From DATKMK01 sp035541895 (GTDB taxonomy: Bacteria > Desulfobacterota > Binatia > HRBIN30 > JACQVA1), in assembly GCA_035541895.1 (NCBI GenBank), contig DATKMK010000028.1, positions 1 through 64,000 on the forward strand: a stretch of DNA of 64,000 nt, in the 5' to 3' direction. Shown here in pieces: positions 8,325-16,721 of this stretch (position 1 is its first letter; every line of letters starts with the position of its first letter). The position numbers were made by a program, and so were the translations under genes. Below the pieces are notes generated by a model. That model saw only the letters and a program-made list of their open reading frames with translations. It did not search any database and was not told the origin of the DNA.

Positions 8325-10067
8325 GTGAATATTGGGCTGGAAAAATGGGTGAATGAAGTCGCAGATCAGACCAAACCCGCCAAAGTGCAGTGGATCGATG
8401 GATCGAAGGAAGAGCACGATCGATTGATCGCCGCGATGGTCGACAGCAAAGTCCTGTCGCCGCTCAACCAACAGAAGTTCCCGAATTGTTTCCTGCATCG
8501 CAGCGACCCGAATGACGTAGCCCGTACCGAGCACCTCACGTTTGTTTGCCCGTCGGAGAAGGAGGCAGCCGGACCGACGAACAACTGGATGGCGCCGAGC
8601 GAAGCGAAGGAGAAGGTCGGCGCGCTGTTCAAGGGCGCGATGCGCGGCCGCACGATGTATGTGATCCCGTATTTGATGGGACCGGTCGGCTCGCCGTTTA
8701 GTAAGGTCGGCGTAGAGATCACCGACAGCCCGTACGTCGTGGCCAACATGCGGATCATGACCCGAATGGGGGAACCCGCGCTCCGCCAGCTCGGCAACAA
8801 CGGAGAATTCGTCAAGGGCCTGCACTCGCTCGGCGATTTGAGTCCCGATCGGCGCTTCATTCTGCACTTTCCCGAGGACAAGGCGATCTGGAGCATCGGC
8901 TCGGGCTACGGCGGCAACGCACTGCTGGGGAAGAAATGCTTCGCCCTGCGGATCGCCAGCGTACAAGCGCGCGAGGAAGATTGGCTTGCCGAACACATGC
9001 TGATCCTCGGTCTCGAGAGCCCGGAAGGCGAGACCTACTACGTTGCGGCGGCGTTCCCGAGCGCGTGCGGCAAAACCAATCTCGCCATGCTGATCCCGCC
9101 GGCATCTCAGAACGGCTGGAAAGTATGGACCATCGGCGACGACATCGCGTGGCTGCGTCCGGGCCCCGATGGCAAACTGTGGGCGATCAATCCCGAAGCC
9201 GGCTTCTTCGGCGTGGCGCCAGGAACATCGTCGAAGACCAACAAAAACGCGATGGAGACCGTTCGCGCCAACTCGATCTTCACCAACGTCGCGGTGACCG
9301 AAGACAACTGCCCGTGGTGGGAGGGGATCGACGGCGAGGTTCCCGAACGGCTCACCGACTGGCGCGGCAATCCGTGGCGGAAGGGGTCCGCCGAGAAGGC
9401 CGCGCATCCGAATTCGCGCTTCACTGCGCCGGCGGTGCAGTGTCCGTCGATCTCGCCCAAGTTCAACGATCCGCAGGGCGTGCCGATCTCCGCGTTCATC
9501 TTCGGGGGCCGGCGAGCCCGCACCGCACCGTTGGTGTTCGAGGCGTTCGATTGGAACCACGGCGTGTTCGTCGGTGCGGCCGTGGCCTCAGAGACCACCG
9601 CGGCGCAGAGCGGCGCCGTCGGTGTCGTGCGGCGCGATCCAATGGCCATGCTACCCTTCTGCGGCTACAACATGGGCGAGTATTGGGGCCACTGGCTGCA
9701 CATGGGCACGGTGGTCAAAAATCCGCCCAAGATCTTCCACGTCAACTGGTTCCGCCAAGACGCCGACGGCAAGTTCATCTGGCCGGGATTCGGCGAAAAC
9801 ATGCGCGCGCTGCGCTGGATCATCGATCGCTGTAAAGGTGGCGGGGCGGCGGTCGAATCGCCGATCGGACAGCTTCCCGCAAAAGGTGCGGTCGATACCG
9901 ATGGCCTTGGCGTTGATGATCGGACGATGGCCGAACTATTGTCGGTCTCGAAGGACGATTGGCGCGCCGAGGCCGCTAGTCTCGGCGACTTCTTCGGCAA
10001 GTTCTCCAATCACCTGCCCGCCGAGGTCGAGCGCCAGCGTCAGGGCCTGATCAAACGTCTCGGTTGA
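8325..10067 (+). CDS. pckG: Phosphoenolpyruvate carboxykinase (GTP)
   Basis: PckG converts oxaloacetate and GTP to phosphoenolpyruvate, CO2 and GDP, the first step of gluconeogenesis from C4 acids. The 580-residue length fits the GTP-dependent family. The hyper-reactive cysteine and P-loop appear as SACGKTNLAML (C248, K250), followed by the GDDIAW kinase-2 motif. Conserved late segments are NPEAGFFGVAPGT, FDWNHGVF and NWFRQDADGKFIWPGFGEN. GTG at 8325 is taken as the start because GTGAGG lies six bases before it; another GTG at 8313 overlaps the previous stop. The frame runs open far upstream inside the FAH gene, but that part is not PEPCK-like. It is probably co-transcribed with mcl1 and the FAH gene, which suits growth on acetyl-CoA-yielding substrates. 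Confidence 0.93.
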   Translation: MNIGLEKWVNEVADQTKPAKVQWIDGSKEEHDRLIAAMVDSKVLSPLNQQKFPNCFLHRSDPNDVARTEHLTFVCPSEKEAAGPTNNWMAPSEAKEKVGALFKGAMRGRTMYVIPYLMGPVGSPFSKVGVEITDSPYVVANMRIMTRMGEPALRQLGNNGEFVKGLHSLGDLSPDRRFILHFPEDKAIWSIGSGYGGNALLGKKCFALRIASVQAREEDWLAEHMLILGLESPEGETYYVAAAFPSACGKTNLAMLIPPASQNGWKVWTIGDDIAWLRPGPDGKLWAINPEAGFFGVAPGTSSKTNKNAMETVRANSIFTNVAVTEDNCPWWEGIDGEVPERLTDWRGNPWRKGSAEKAAHPNSRFTAPAVQCPSISPKFNDPQGVPISAFIFGGRRARTAPLVFEAFDWNHGVFVGAAVASETTAAQSGAVGVVRRDPMAMLPFCGYNMGEYWGHWLHMGTVVKNPPKIFHVNWFRQDADGKFIWPGFGENMRALRWIIDRCKGGGAAVESPIGQLPAKGAVDTDGLGVDDRTMAELLSVSKDDWRAEAASLGDFFGKFSNHLPAEVERQRQGLIKRLG

Positions 10068-10197
10068 CCGGAATCGCCTTCGTTTCGGAATAGTGTCGGG
10101 CTGCGGTTGCAGCGCCCAGTCGAATCGCGGCGACTTGATTCGTCCGCGCTGACCTGGCTAGAAACGTGGTCGAGCGCTCGACTGAAGGAGCTTCACG

Positions 10198-11505
10198 ATG
10201 CGAACGGAAGAGATGATCCTGGTCAGCGTCGACGACCACGTCGTTGAACCGCGTAACATGTTCGATCAACACTTGGCGTCCGACTGGAAGCCGAAGGCGC
10301 CGCGCGTCGTCCGCAAGGCTGACGGCAGCGATGTGTGGGTGTTTGCCGGCGAGCAGATTCCCAACATCGGATTGAACGCGGTGGTCGGCCGCCCGCGCGA
10401 GGAGTACGGCATGGAGCCAACCTCGTTCGATCAACTCCGCAAAGGGACCTACGACATTCACGAGCGCGTCCGCGACATGAATGTAAACGGCGTTCTCGCA
10501 TCGCTCTGCTTCCCGTCGTTTCCCGGCCTGTGCGGCGCCTTGTTCTTCCGCCAGCCGGACAAGCAACTCGCGCTGACGATGCTCCGCGCCTACAACGACT
10601 GGCACATCGATGAGTGGTGTGACACCTACCCGGGACGATTCATTCCCCTCTCGTTGTCTCCGTTCTGGGACCCGCAATTGATGGCGGACGAAGTCCGACG
10701 CGTCGCCAAGAAGGGGTGCCGCGCCGTGACCTTCACCGAGAGCCCCGATGCGCACGGGTTGCCGAGCTTTCACAACCGGCATTGGGACCCGTTCTGGAAG
10801 GCATGCTCGGACGAGGGAACGGTCGTGTGCATTCATATCGGCTCGGGATCGGGCATGAAGTTCTCGTCGATGGATGCGCCTGTCGACGTGATGATCACGG
10901 TACAGCCGATTGCGTGCGTGAACTGCGCCGCAGACTTGCTCTGGTCGCGAGTGTTGAAAGAGTTTCCGCACCTCCGGATCGCGATGTCCGAAGGCGGCAT
11001 CGGCTGGATTCCATACTTTCTCGAGCGAGCCGACTATGTTCACGACCGCCATCATTGCTGGACGCATCAGGACTTCGGCGGCAAACGGCCGAGCGAAATC
11101 TGGCGGCAACACGTGATCACGTGCTTCATCGACGACCCGGTGGGGATCAGCAACCGCCACGGCGTCGGCATCGACACGATCACCTGGGAGTGCGACTACC
11201 CGCACTCCGATACTACATGGCCGAAGTCGCCGGAGGCGCTTGCGCGCTGCTTCGAGGGAGTCTCCGACGAGGATGTGAACAAGATCACGCACCAGAACGC
11301 GCTGCGCTTCTTCGGCAATGATCCATTTAAACACCGCCCGAAGTCGCGATGTACGGTTGGTGCGCTGCGCGCTGAATCGCCGGATGTGGATCTGTCGGTC
11401 AAGTCGCAGGGCGGCAAGCCGCCGGTGGCCGGCGCGCGCCGGCCGGTTACGACGCAAGACGTACTCGCACAGCTCGCGTCGGTGTACAGCAGCCAGCCGG
11501 AGTAG
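10198..11505 (+). CDS. Amidohydrolase family protein (amidohydrolase 2 type)
   Basis: The 435-residue protein belongs to the metal-dependent amidohydrolase 2 family, which includes decarboxylases such as ACMSD and various hydrolases. It starts with the DxH metal motif (VDDHVVEP, D12 and H14). Later it has FIPLSLSPFWD, an internal HIGSG segment with a candidate metal His, and ITWECDYPHSDTTWP with the typical late Asp. The start is supported by GAAGGAG at 10186-10192. It stands 130 bp after pckG on the same strand and may have its own promoter. The last 60 residues (after RFFGNDP) are polar and not part of the barrel. The substrate is unknown. Confidence 0.8.
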   Translation: MRTEEMILVSVDDHVVEPRNMFDQHLASDWKPKAPRVVRKADGSDVWVFAGEQIPNIGLNAVVGRPREEYGMEPTSFDQLRKGTYDIHERVRDMNVNGVLASLCFPSFPGLCGALFFRQPDKQLALTMLRAYNDWHIDEWCDTYPGRFIPLSLSPFWDPQLMADEVRRVAKKGCRAVTFTESPDAHGLPSFHNRHWDPFWKACSDEGTVVCIHIGSGSGMKFSSMDAPVDVMITVQPIACVNCAADLLWSRVLKEFPHLRIAMSEGGIGWIPYFLERADYVHDRHHCWTHQDFGGKRPSEIWRQHVITCFIDDPVGISNRHGVGIDTITWECDYPHSDTTWPKSPEALARCFEGVSDEDVNKITHQNALRFFGNDPFKHRPKSRCTVGALRAESPDVDLSVKSQGGKPPVAGARRPVTTQDVLAQLASVYSSQPE

Positions 11506-11672
11506 TGTCGGTCGCGGCGTGGCGGCGACGTGCCCGGCTGCACCCCGCACGATTTCTGTTGACAGCCGGGTGCGATTCGTCGGATTAGTCGGTCACGAAA
11601 CAAGCGAATTTGGTGTCGGGGCACTGCCGGTCCAAGGATCGCGCGGCTGGCTTGCAATATCCCAGTGCGTGC

Positions 11673-14600
11673 GTGCGAGTGTCGCGTATCAGCAAGCCCG
11701 CTCGCGGTTCTTGGCGCCATGTCGTCTGTACGCTCGTGGTATTCCTGTCGGCGGCGGGGCCGGTGCACGCCGCGTGCGTAGGCGATTGCGACGAAAACGG
11801 ACGCGTAACGGTCGAAGAGCTGGTCACCGCAGTCAATATCGCGTTGGGAAACGCGACGGTCGATGCGTGTCCCGCCATCGACGCCGACAACAGCAAGCGG
11901 GCGACCATCGATGAACTCGTCACCGCGGTCAACAATGCGCTGAACGGTTGCGCGGTCCGACCGACCCCGACGCCCACGCCGACACCGCCGGGTCCAACAG
12001 TCACGCCGATCGGCAACGCAACTCCGACACCGAGCACGACCGCGTCGCCGGGAATCGCATTCCAGCCGATGACGGGTCCGCGGGGGGAAAGCGTCGTGAT
12101 CAAAGGCCCGGGACTCGCGGGCACAACCGGCGTGACTTTCAATGGGTCGGCAGCCAGCTTCACGATCGGAGCGGGGGACAGCGTCACGGCGACAGTCCCG
12201 CAGAGCGCGACCACCGGGAGCATCCGCGTCACGACCGCGCACGGCACGATCTCCAGCAACGCCGTGTTCGTGGTGCTCGTGCCCAGCACGTTCACGCTGA
12301 CGCTCGGACCAAACGCGGCTTCGGTCATTCAGGGTCAGTCGACCTCGTACACGGTGACGCTCCAGAGCGCCAACGGGTTCACGCAACTCGCCGACCTGAG
12401 CGTTTCCGGTCTCGCTGCCGGCCTGACGGCCACGCTGACGCCCCCACGGATCACCGCGGGACAGACGGGTTTGCTGACGCTCAGCGCTCCTTCGAACCAG
12501 CCGACCGGCGCTTCGAACTTTACCGTGTCGGCCGGCGCTACTGTGTTGGGGCAGCCGCAGTCGACATCTGCAAACGCTTCGGTGACGGTGCAGCCGGTGA
12601 CCACGTCGTTCCTTGGACGGACCGTCGTCGATGACACGATGCAGACCGCGCTGGCGGGTGTGACCATCACATTCCTCGGCAAAGATGGAGCCGGCAACTC
12701 TACCGGCTGCTCGGGGCAGACGGTGTCGGATGCCGCCGGCAACTTCGTATTTTCCAATCTCCCCGATCAGTGTATCGGTTCACAACTCATCCGCTACGAC
12801 GGCAGCAGCGCGACCGCGCCGGGCGGCCGCTACGCCGGCGTCGATCTGATTTACACGCTCGTTGCGCACCAAGTCGTGGTGTCACCGGTGTTGGTGCATC
12901 TGCCGCGCATCGACGATCGCGAGACCGTGATGGTGAAGCAGAACGCGCCGATGGACCAGACGTTCACCTTCACGACCATCCCGTTCCTGTCGATCACCGT
13001 CTATGCCGGAACGATCTTGACGATGCCGGACGGAAGTCAGCCCGATCCGTTCCCATTGACGGCGGTCGAAGTGCCGGTCGATCGGCTCCCGGAAGAATTT
13101 TCGCCGCAGGCGCAGAACCCGACGTCGATTCTCGGATTCATCGTCGCGTTCCAACCCGCGAACGCGGTGGCGAGCCAACCGGTGGCGGTGACGTTCCCGA
13201 ATACGCTCAACACGCCGCCGGGAACGTTTGTGCAGTTGTTCACGCTCGATCCGACGCGCGGGCAGATGATCCCGTACGGCTCCGGCCGCGCGTCGAACGA
13301 CGGCATGCAAATCATTCCGAACGCCGACCCGGCGCACCCCGGTCACGCATACGGCTTGGTAAACTTCGACTGGCACGGCCCAACCGCGCCGCCGTCGAAC
13401 AACAACGATCCCGGGGCGCCGAATTTCTGTCCACCGGGAGCGGACTGTCCGTGCCCCCCACAAGTTGGACGCAAGCCGGTGGACGTTTCTTCCGGCCTGG
13501 AGATTCTGACCGAAACCGACATCGACATCGGCGGCGTACGCGGCGGCTTAACGATCGAGCGAACCTACCGCACCGGATCGAACACGGGAGGCCCCTTCGG
13601 CATCGGCACGAATCACAACTATGGGTATCAGCTCGGTCTGACGGGCCAGGCAGTCATCAACCTGATTGTGCCGCAAGGGAACCAGTTCCCGTTCAATCAA
13701 CAGCCCGACGGCACGTTCATCAATTCGACGATCCCAACGCTGCACGGTGCGGTGCTCAGCATTCCGGCGAGCGGCGTCTTCGATCTGCGCTGGAAGAACG
13801 GAACGGTGTACCAGTTCAGCCGTTTCAATCTGTTGTTTCTGCTGACGTCGATAACTGACGCCAACGGTAGCGTCACGACCATCACGCGCGGGTCGAACCC
13901 GACCGAGATTGCGCAGATCGTCGATCCCGTCGGGCGCGTGCTGTCGTTGCAGTATGACGCGAGTAGCCGCATCACCTCTATCACCGATCCGCTCGGCCGC
14001 ACCGTGCACTACACCTACAACACCCAGGGCACCCTGGCGACCGTGACCGACGCCGCGGGCGGCGTGACCAACTACGACTACGACGCGCAGAATCGACTCA
14101 CCGCGGTGACGGACCCACGCGGCGTCATCGTCGCGCAGAATGCGTACGATCAGAATGGCCGCGTCCGGCAGCAGACGCTCGCGGATGGCGGGACGTACAC
14201 GTTCACCTATTCGCTACTGAACCCGGCGGCTCCGGCGGTCAGCCCGGTCCTGCGCACAACCGTGCTTGATCCATTGAACAAACCGACGACCTACCACTTC
14301 AATGCGCAGGGCTATTTGATCGACATCACCGACGCGACCGGACAGGTGCGCGTCTTCCACCGAGATGCCGGCACCAATCTCCTCCTCTCCGTCACAGGAA
14401 CGGCGTCCTGTTCGATCTGTGGCCTCGGCAACGGCGGCGATCGTAGCTTCACGTACGATTCGAACGGAAACGTAACCAGCATTGCCGACGCGCTCGGCAA
14501 CACGGCCAGGTTCACGTATGAACCGACCTTCAATCGTCTGGCCACGGCGACGGACACGCTCGGCAACGTCGAGAGGTTCGAATATGACGATCGCGGCAAC

Positions 14601-16721
14601 CTGATCGCGCGCACCGATGCGGGCGGCAGCACGCTCAGCTTCGACTATGACGGATTTGGTGAATTGACTCGAATCACCGACCCGCTCGGAAACTCGACGA
14701 CGCTGTCGTACGACGCACTGGGCGACGTGGTAACGATCGTCAACGCTGCCGGCGAGACCAGCGCGGCCCGTTACGATGTGGCGTCACGACAAATTCAAGT
14801 CACCGACGCTCTCGGTCGCGTGAGCAGCCGCGTGTTCGATGCGCTGGATCAGTTGACGTCGCAGACCGACGCGCGAAACAATACGACGCACTACACCTAC
14901 GACACGGCCGGCAATCCGCTCACGCTGACGGATGCGCGCGGCAACACGACCTCGTTCACCTACGATTCGGTCGGTCGGCAGATTACGAAGACCACTCCGG
15001 GAGGCGCAACCGAGACCGTCACCTACGATCGCAACGGAAACATCACCCGGTTCGTCGACCGGCGGGGGCAGGTGAGCCAGTTCACCTACGACCTCTTGGA
15101 TCGAATGACGCGAGCAACGTACCAGGACGGTACGACGGTTTCCGGTTCGTACGATGCAAATGGACGCCTCGTCCAGGCGGTCGACTCGGCGAGCGGGCGA
15201 TTCACCTTTGCGTATGATCTGGCGGGCCGAACCACGCAGTCGACCAGTCCGTTCGGCGCGGTGAACTACGTCTACGACTCCCAGGGTCGGATCACCTCGC
15301 GCACCGTGGTGGGCCAAGCGCCGGTGCAGTACACCTACGACTCGCTCAGCGAGGTGCTTCAGGCGGCCACCACGCACGCGACGGTCACCCTGGCATACGG
15401 CAAGAAACACACGCTCGACAGTCTGAGCCGGGCCAACGGTGTCACCAGCGCGTACGCGTACGATGCCGTGGGCCGCGTGTTGTCCGTCTCCCATATGACC
15501 ACGAGCGCTTCGCTGAGTGCGCAGCACTACACCTACAACGCCGCCGGATTCCGGAACACGATGACGACCGATAACGCCGGGGCCTTCACGACGCCCGCGG
15601 TCAGCAATCAATTCGACACCGACAATCGACTAACTCACCGCGGTGCAACGGTCTTCACGTACGATGCGAACGGGAATCTCGCATCCACGTCGGGCCCCGA
15701 CGGTACGACCACCTATAGCTGGGACGCGCGCAATCAATTGCGGGCGGTCGTGGGTCCGACCGGACAGCGGACCGATCTCGTCTACGACTTCGACGGAAAC
15801 CTGATCGCGCAGAGCGACAGCGGGCCAATTCTCAATCGGAGCCGCAGCTTCGTGCTGGACGATCTCAGCAACATTGCCCTGATCCAAGAAGACAACGTAG
15901 ATCAGATGCTGGTGGTGAGCGGTCGCGGCATCGACCAGCACTTTGCAGTGGTGCACAGCGACGGAGCGGTGGAATACGCGCTCACCGACGCCATCAACAG
16001 CACGGTGGCGACTGTCGATGAGTCAGGTCATGTCGTTGATCGGTTCACGTACGATCCGTTCGGACTCACGGCGAACGGCGGTAGCGGGTTTCCATTCCAG
16101 TATACGGGCCGCCTCCCGATCACGGGCAGCCTCTATTCCTATCGGGCGCGCTACTACGACGCGGCTCTCGGTCGATTCACGAGCGAAGACCCGCTCGGTT
16201 TCCTAAGTGGCGACGTCAATGCGTATCGCTACGTCGGCAACAGTCCGCTCAACTTGATCGATCCGAGCGGTTACGCACCGGTCGACCCGGCGGTGCAGGC
16301 ATTCAGAAACGCGGTGTCGCGCGCGGTCCACAATCCGAATTTGGCGAAGCGCATCACCGACGAGGTCGAGGCGCGACAGCGGCTGGTAGACGAGATCAAG
16401 CGCAACGGTAAACTCACGCGCCCGTCGCCGAACAAGGTCGTCTCGGCGGTGACGGACTTCTGTTACAACATTGGCAGCCGTGTTTCGCAGCTCAAACTTC
16501 AGAACGAGGCGTTGAGCCAGCAACCCAGGAACCCCTACCACTTGCTCTCGGAGACCGACGACTACCTCGATTTCCTCGTCGGTACGTACATCCTGACCGC
16601 GGGACAACCGGCCTGGCAATATCAGGCACCGGCTGCGCTGGTTGTGACGAATAAGAACATTTCCGGGCAGGGCGTGGGCAAGGGCGATTACAACCCGTTC
16701 ATCCAGATGATGATGCCATGA
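11673..16721 (+). CDS. Secreted RHS/YD-repeat protein with N-terminal EF-hand doublet
   Basis: This 1682-residue exported protein starts at one of two close GTG codons (11673 or 11679). A signal peptide ends near residue 33. Next come two Cys-flanked EF-hand or dockerin-like motifs (35-93; first loop DENGRVTVEEL), a Thr/Pro linker, an IPT-like beta domain and a beta-sandwich segment. A carboxypeptidase-regulatory-like segment follows near 310-370 (GRTVVDDTMQTALAGVTITF). The DUF6531-like module (PVDVSSGLEIL) leads into many YD repeats (about 740-1440). The RHS core ends RYYDAALGRFTSEDPLGF...LNLIDPSGY near residue 1535. The last ~150 residues are variable and match no toxin domain I know. Its stop overlaps the next start by 4 bases. 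Confidence 0.88.
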   Translation: MRVSRISKPARGSWRHVVCTLVVFLSAAGPVHAACVGDCDENGRVTVEELVTAVNIALGNATVDACPAIDADNSKRATIDELVTAVNNALNGCAVRPTPTPTPTPPGPTVTPIGNATPTPSTTASPGIAFQPMTGPRGESVVIKGPGLAGTTGVTFNGSAASFTIGAGDSVTATVPQSATTGSIRVTTAHGTISSNAVFVVLVPSTFTLTLGPNAASVIQGQSTSYTVTLQSANGFTQLADLSVSGLAAGLTATLTPPRITAGQTGLLTLSAPSNQPTGASNFTVSAGATVLGQPQSTSANASVTVQPVTTSFLGRTVVDDTMQTALAGVTITFLGKDGAGNSTGCSGQTVSDAAGNFVFSNLPDQCIGSQLIRYDGSSATAPGGRYAGVDLIYTLVAHQVVVSPVLVHLPRIDDRETVMVKQNAPMDQTFTFTTIPFLSITVYAGTILTMPDGSQPDPFPLTAVEVPVDRLPEEFSPQAQNPTSILGFIVAFQPANAVASQPVAVTFPNTLNTPPGTFVQLFTLDPTRGQMIPYGSGRASNDGMQIIPNADPAHPGHAYGLVNFDWHGPTAPPSNNNDPGAPNFCPPGADCPCPPQVGRKPVDVSSGLEILTETDIDIGGVRGGLTIERTYRTGSNTGGPFGIGTNHNYGYQLGLTGQAVINLIVPQGNQFPFNQQPDGTFINSTIPTLHGAVLSIPASGVFDLRWKNGTVYQFSRFNLLFLLTSITDANGSVTTITRGSNPTEIAQIVDPVGRVLSLQYDASSRITSITDPLGRTVHYTYNTQGTLATVTDAAGGVTNYDYDAQNRLTAVTDPRGVIVAQNAYDQNGRVRQQTLADGGTYTFTYSLLNPAAPAVSPVLRTTVLDPLNKPTTYHFNAQGYLIDITDATGQVRVFHRDAGTNLLLSVTGTASCSICGLGNGGDRSFTYDSNGNVTSIADALGNTARFTYEPTFNRLATATDTLGNVERFEYDDRGNLIARTDAGGSTLSFDYDGFGELTRITDPLGNSTTLSYDALGDVVTIVNAAGETSAARYDVASRQIQVTDALGRVSSRVFDALDQLTSQTDARNNTTHYTYDTAGNPLTLTDARGNTTSFTYDSVGRQITKTTPGGATETVTYDRNGNITRFVDRRGQVSQFTYDLLDRMTRATYQDGTTVSGSYDANGRLVQAVDSASGRFTFAYDLAGRTTQSTSPFGAVNYVYDSQGRITSRTVVGQAPVQYTYDSLSEVLQAATTHATVTLAYGKKHTLDSLSRANGVTSAYAYDAVGRVLSVSHMTTSASLSAQHYTYNAAGFRNTMTTDNAGAFTTPAVSNQFDTDNRLTHRGATVFTYDANGNLASTSGPDGTTTYSWDARNQLRAVVGPTGQRTDLVYDFDGNLIAQSDSGPILNRSRSFVLDDLSNIALIQEDNVDQMLVVSGRGIDQHFAVVHSDGAVEYALTDAINSTVATVDESGHVVDRFTYDPFGLTANGGSGFPFQYTGRLPITGSLYSYRARYYDAALGRFTSEDPLGFLSGDVNAYRYVGNSPLNLIDPSGYAPVDPAVQAFRNAVSRAVHNPNLAKRITDEVEARQRLVDEIKRNGKLTRPSPNKVVSAVTDFCYNIGSRVSQLKLQNEALSQQPRNPYHLLSETDDYLDFLVGTYILTAGQPAWQYQAPAALVVTNKNISGQGVGKGDYNPFIQMMMP

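Noticed and set aside
10051..11550. Long minus-strand open frame (about 500 codons) opposite the amidohydrolase gene
   Set aside because: It is the antisense shadow of a well-supported gene. Its translation is Arg/His-rich and low in family-like motifs, as expected from high-GC codon bias. The same holds for long antisense frames at 27718-29574, 38004-39743, 39959-41857, 8232-9560, 6147-7463 and 1828-2790.
16270..16721. RHS C-terminus as a polymorphic toxin with the next gene as immunity protein
   Set aside because: No nuclease, deaminase or protease motif is visible in the tip, and the next gene encodes a large exported IPT-domain protein, unlike immunity proteins.
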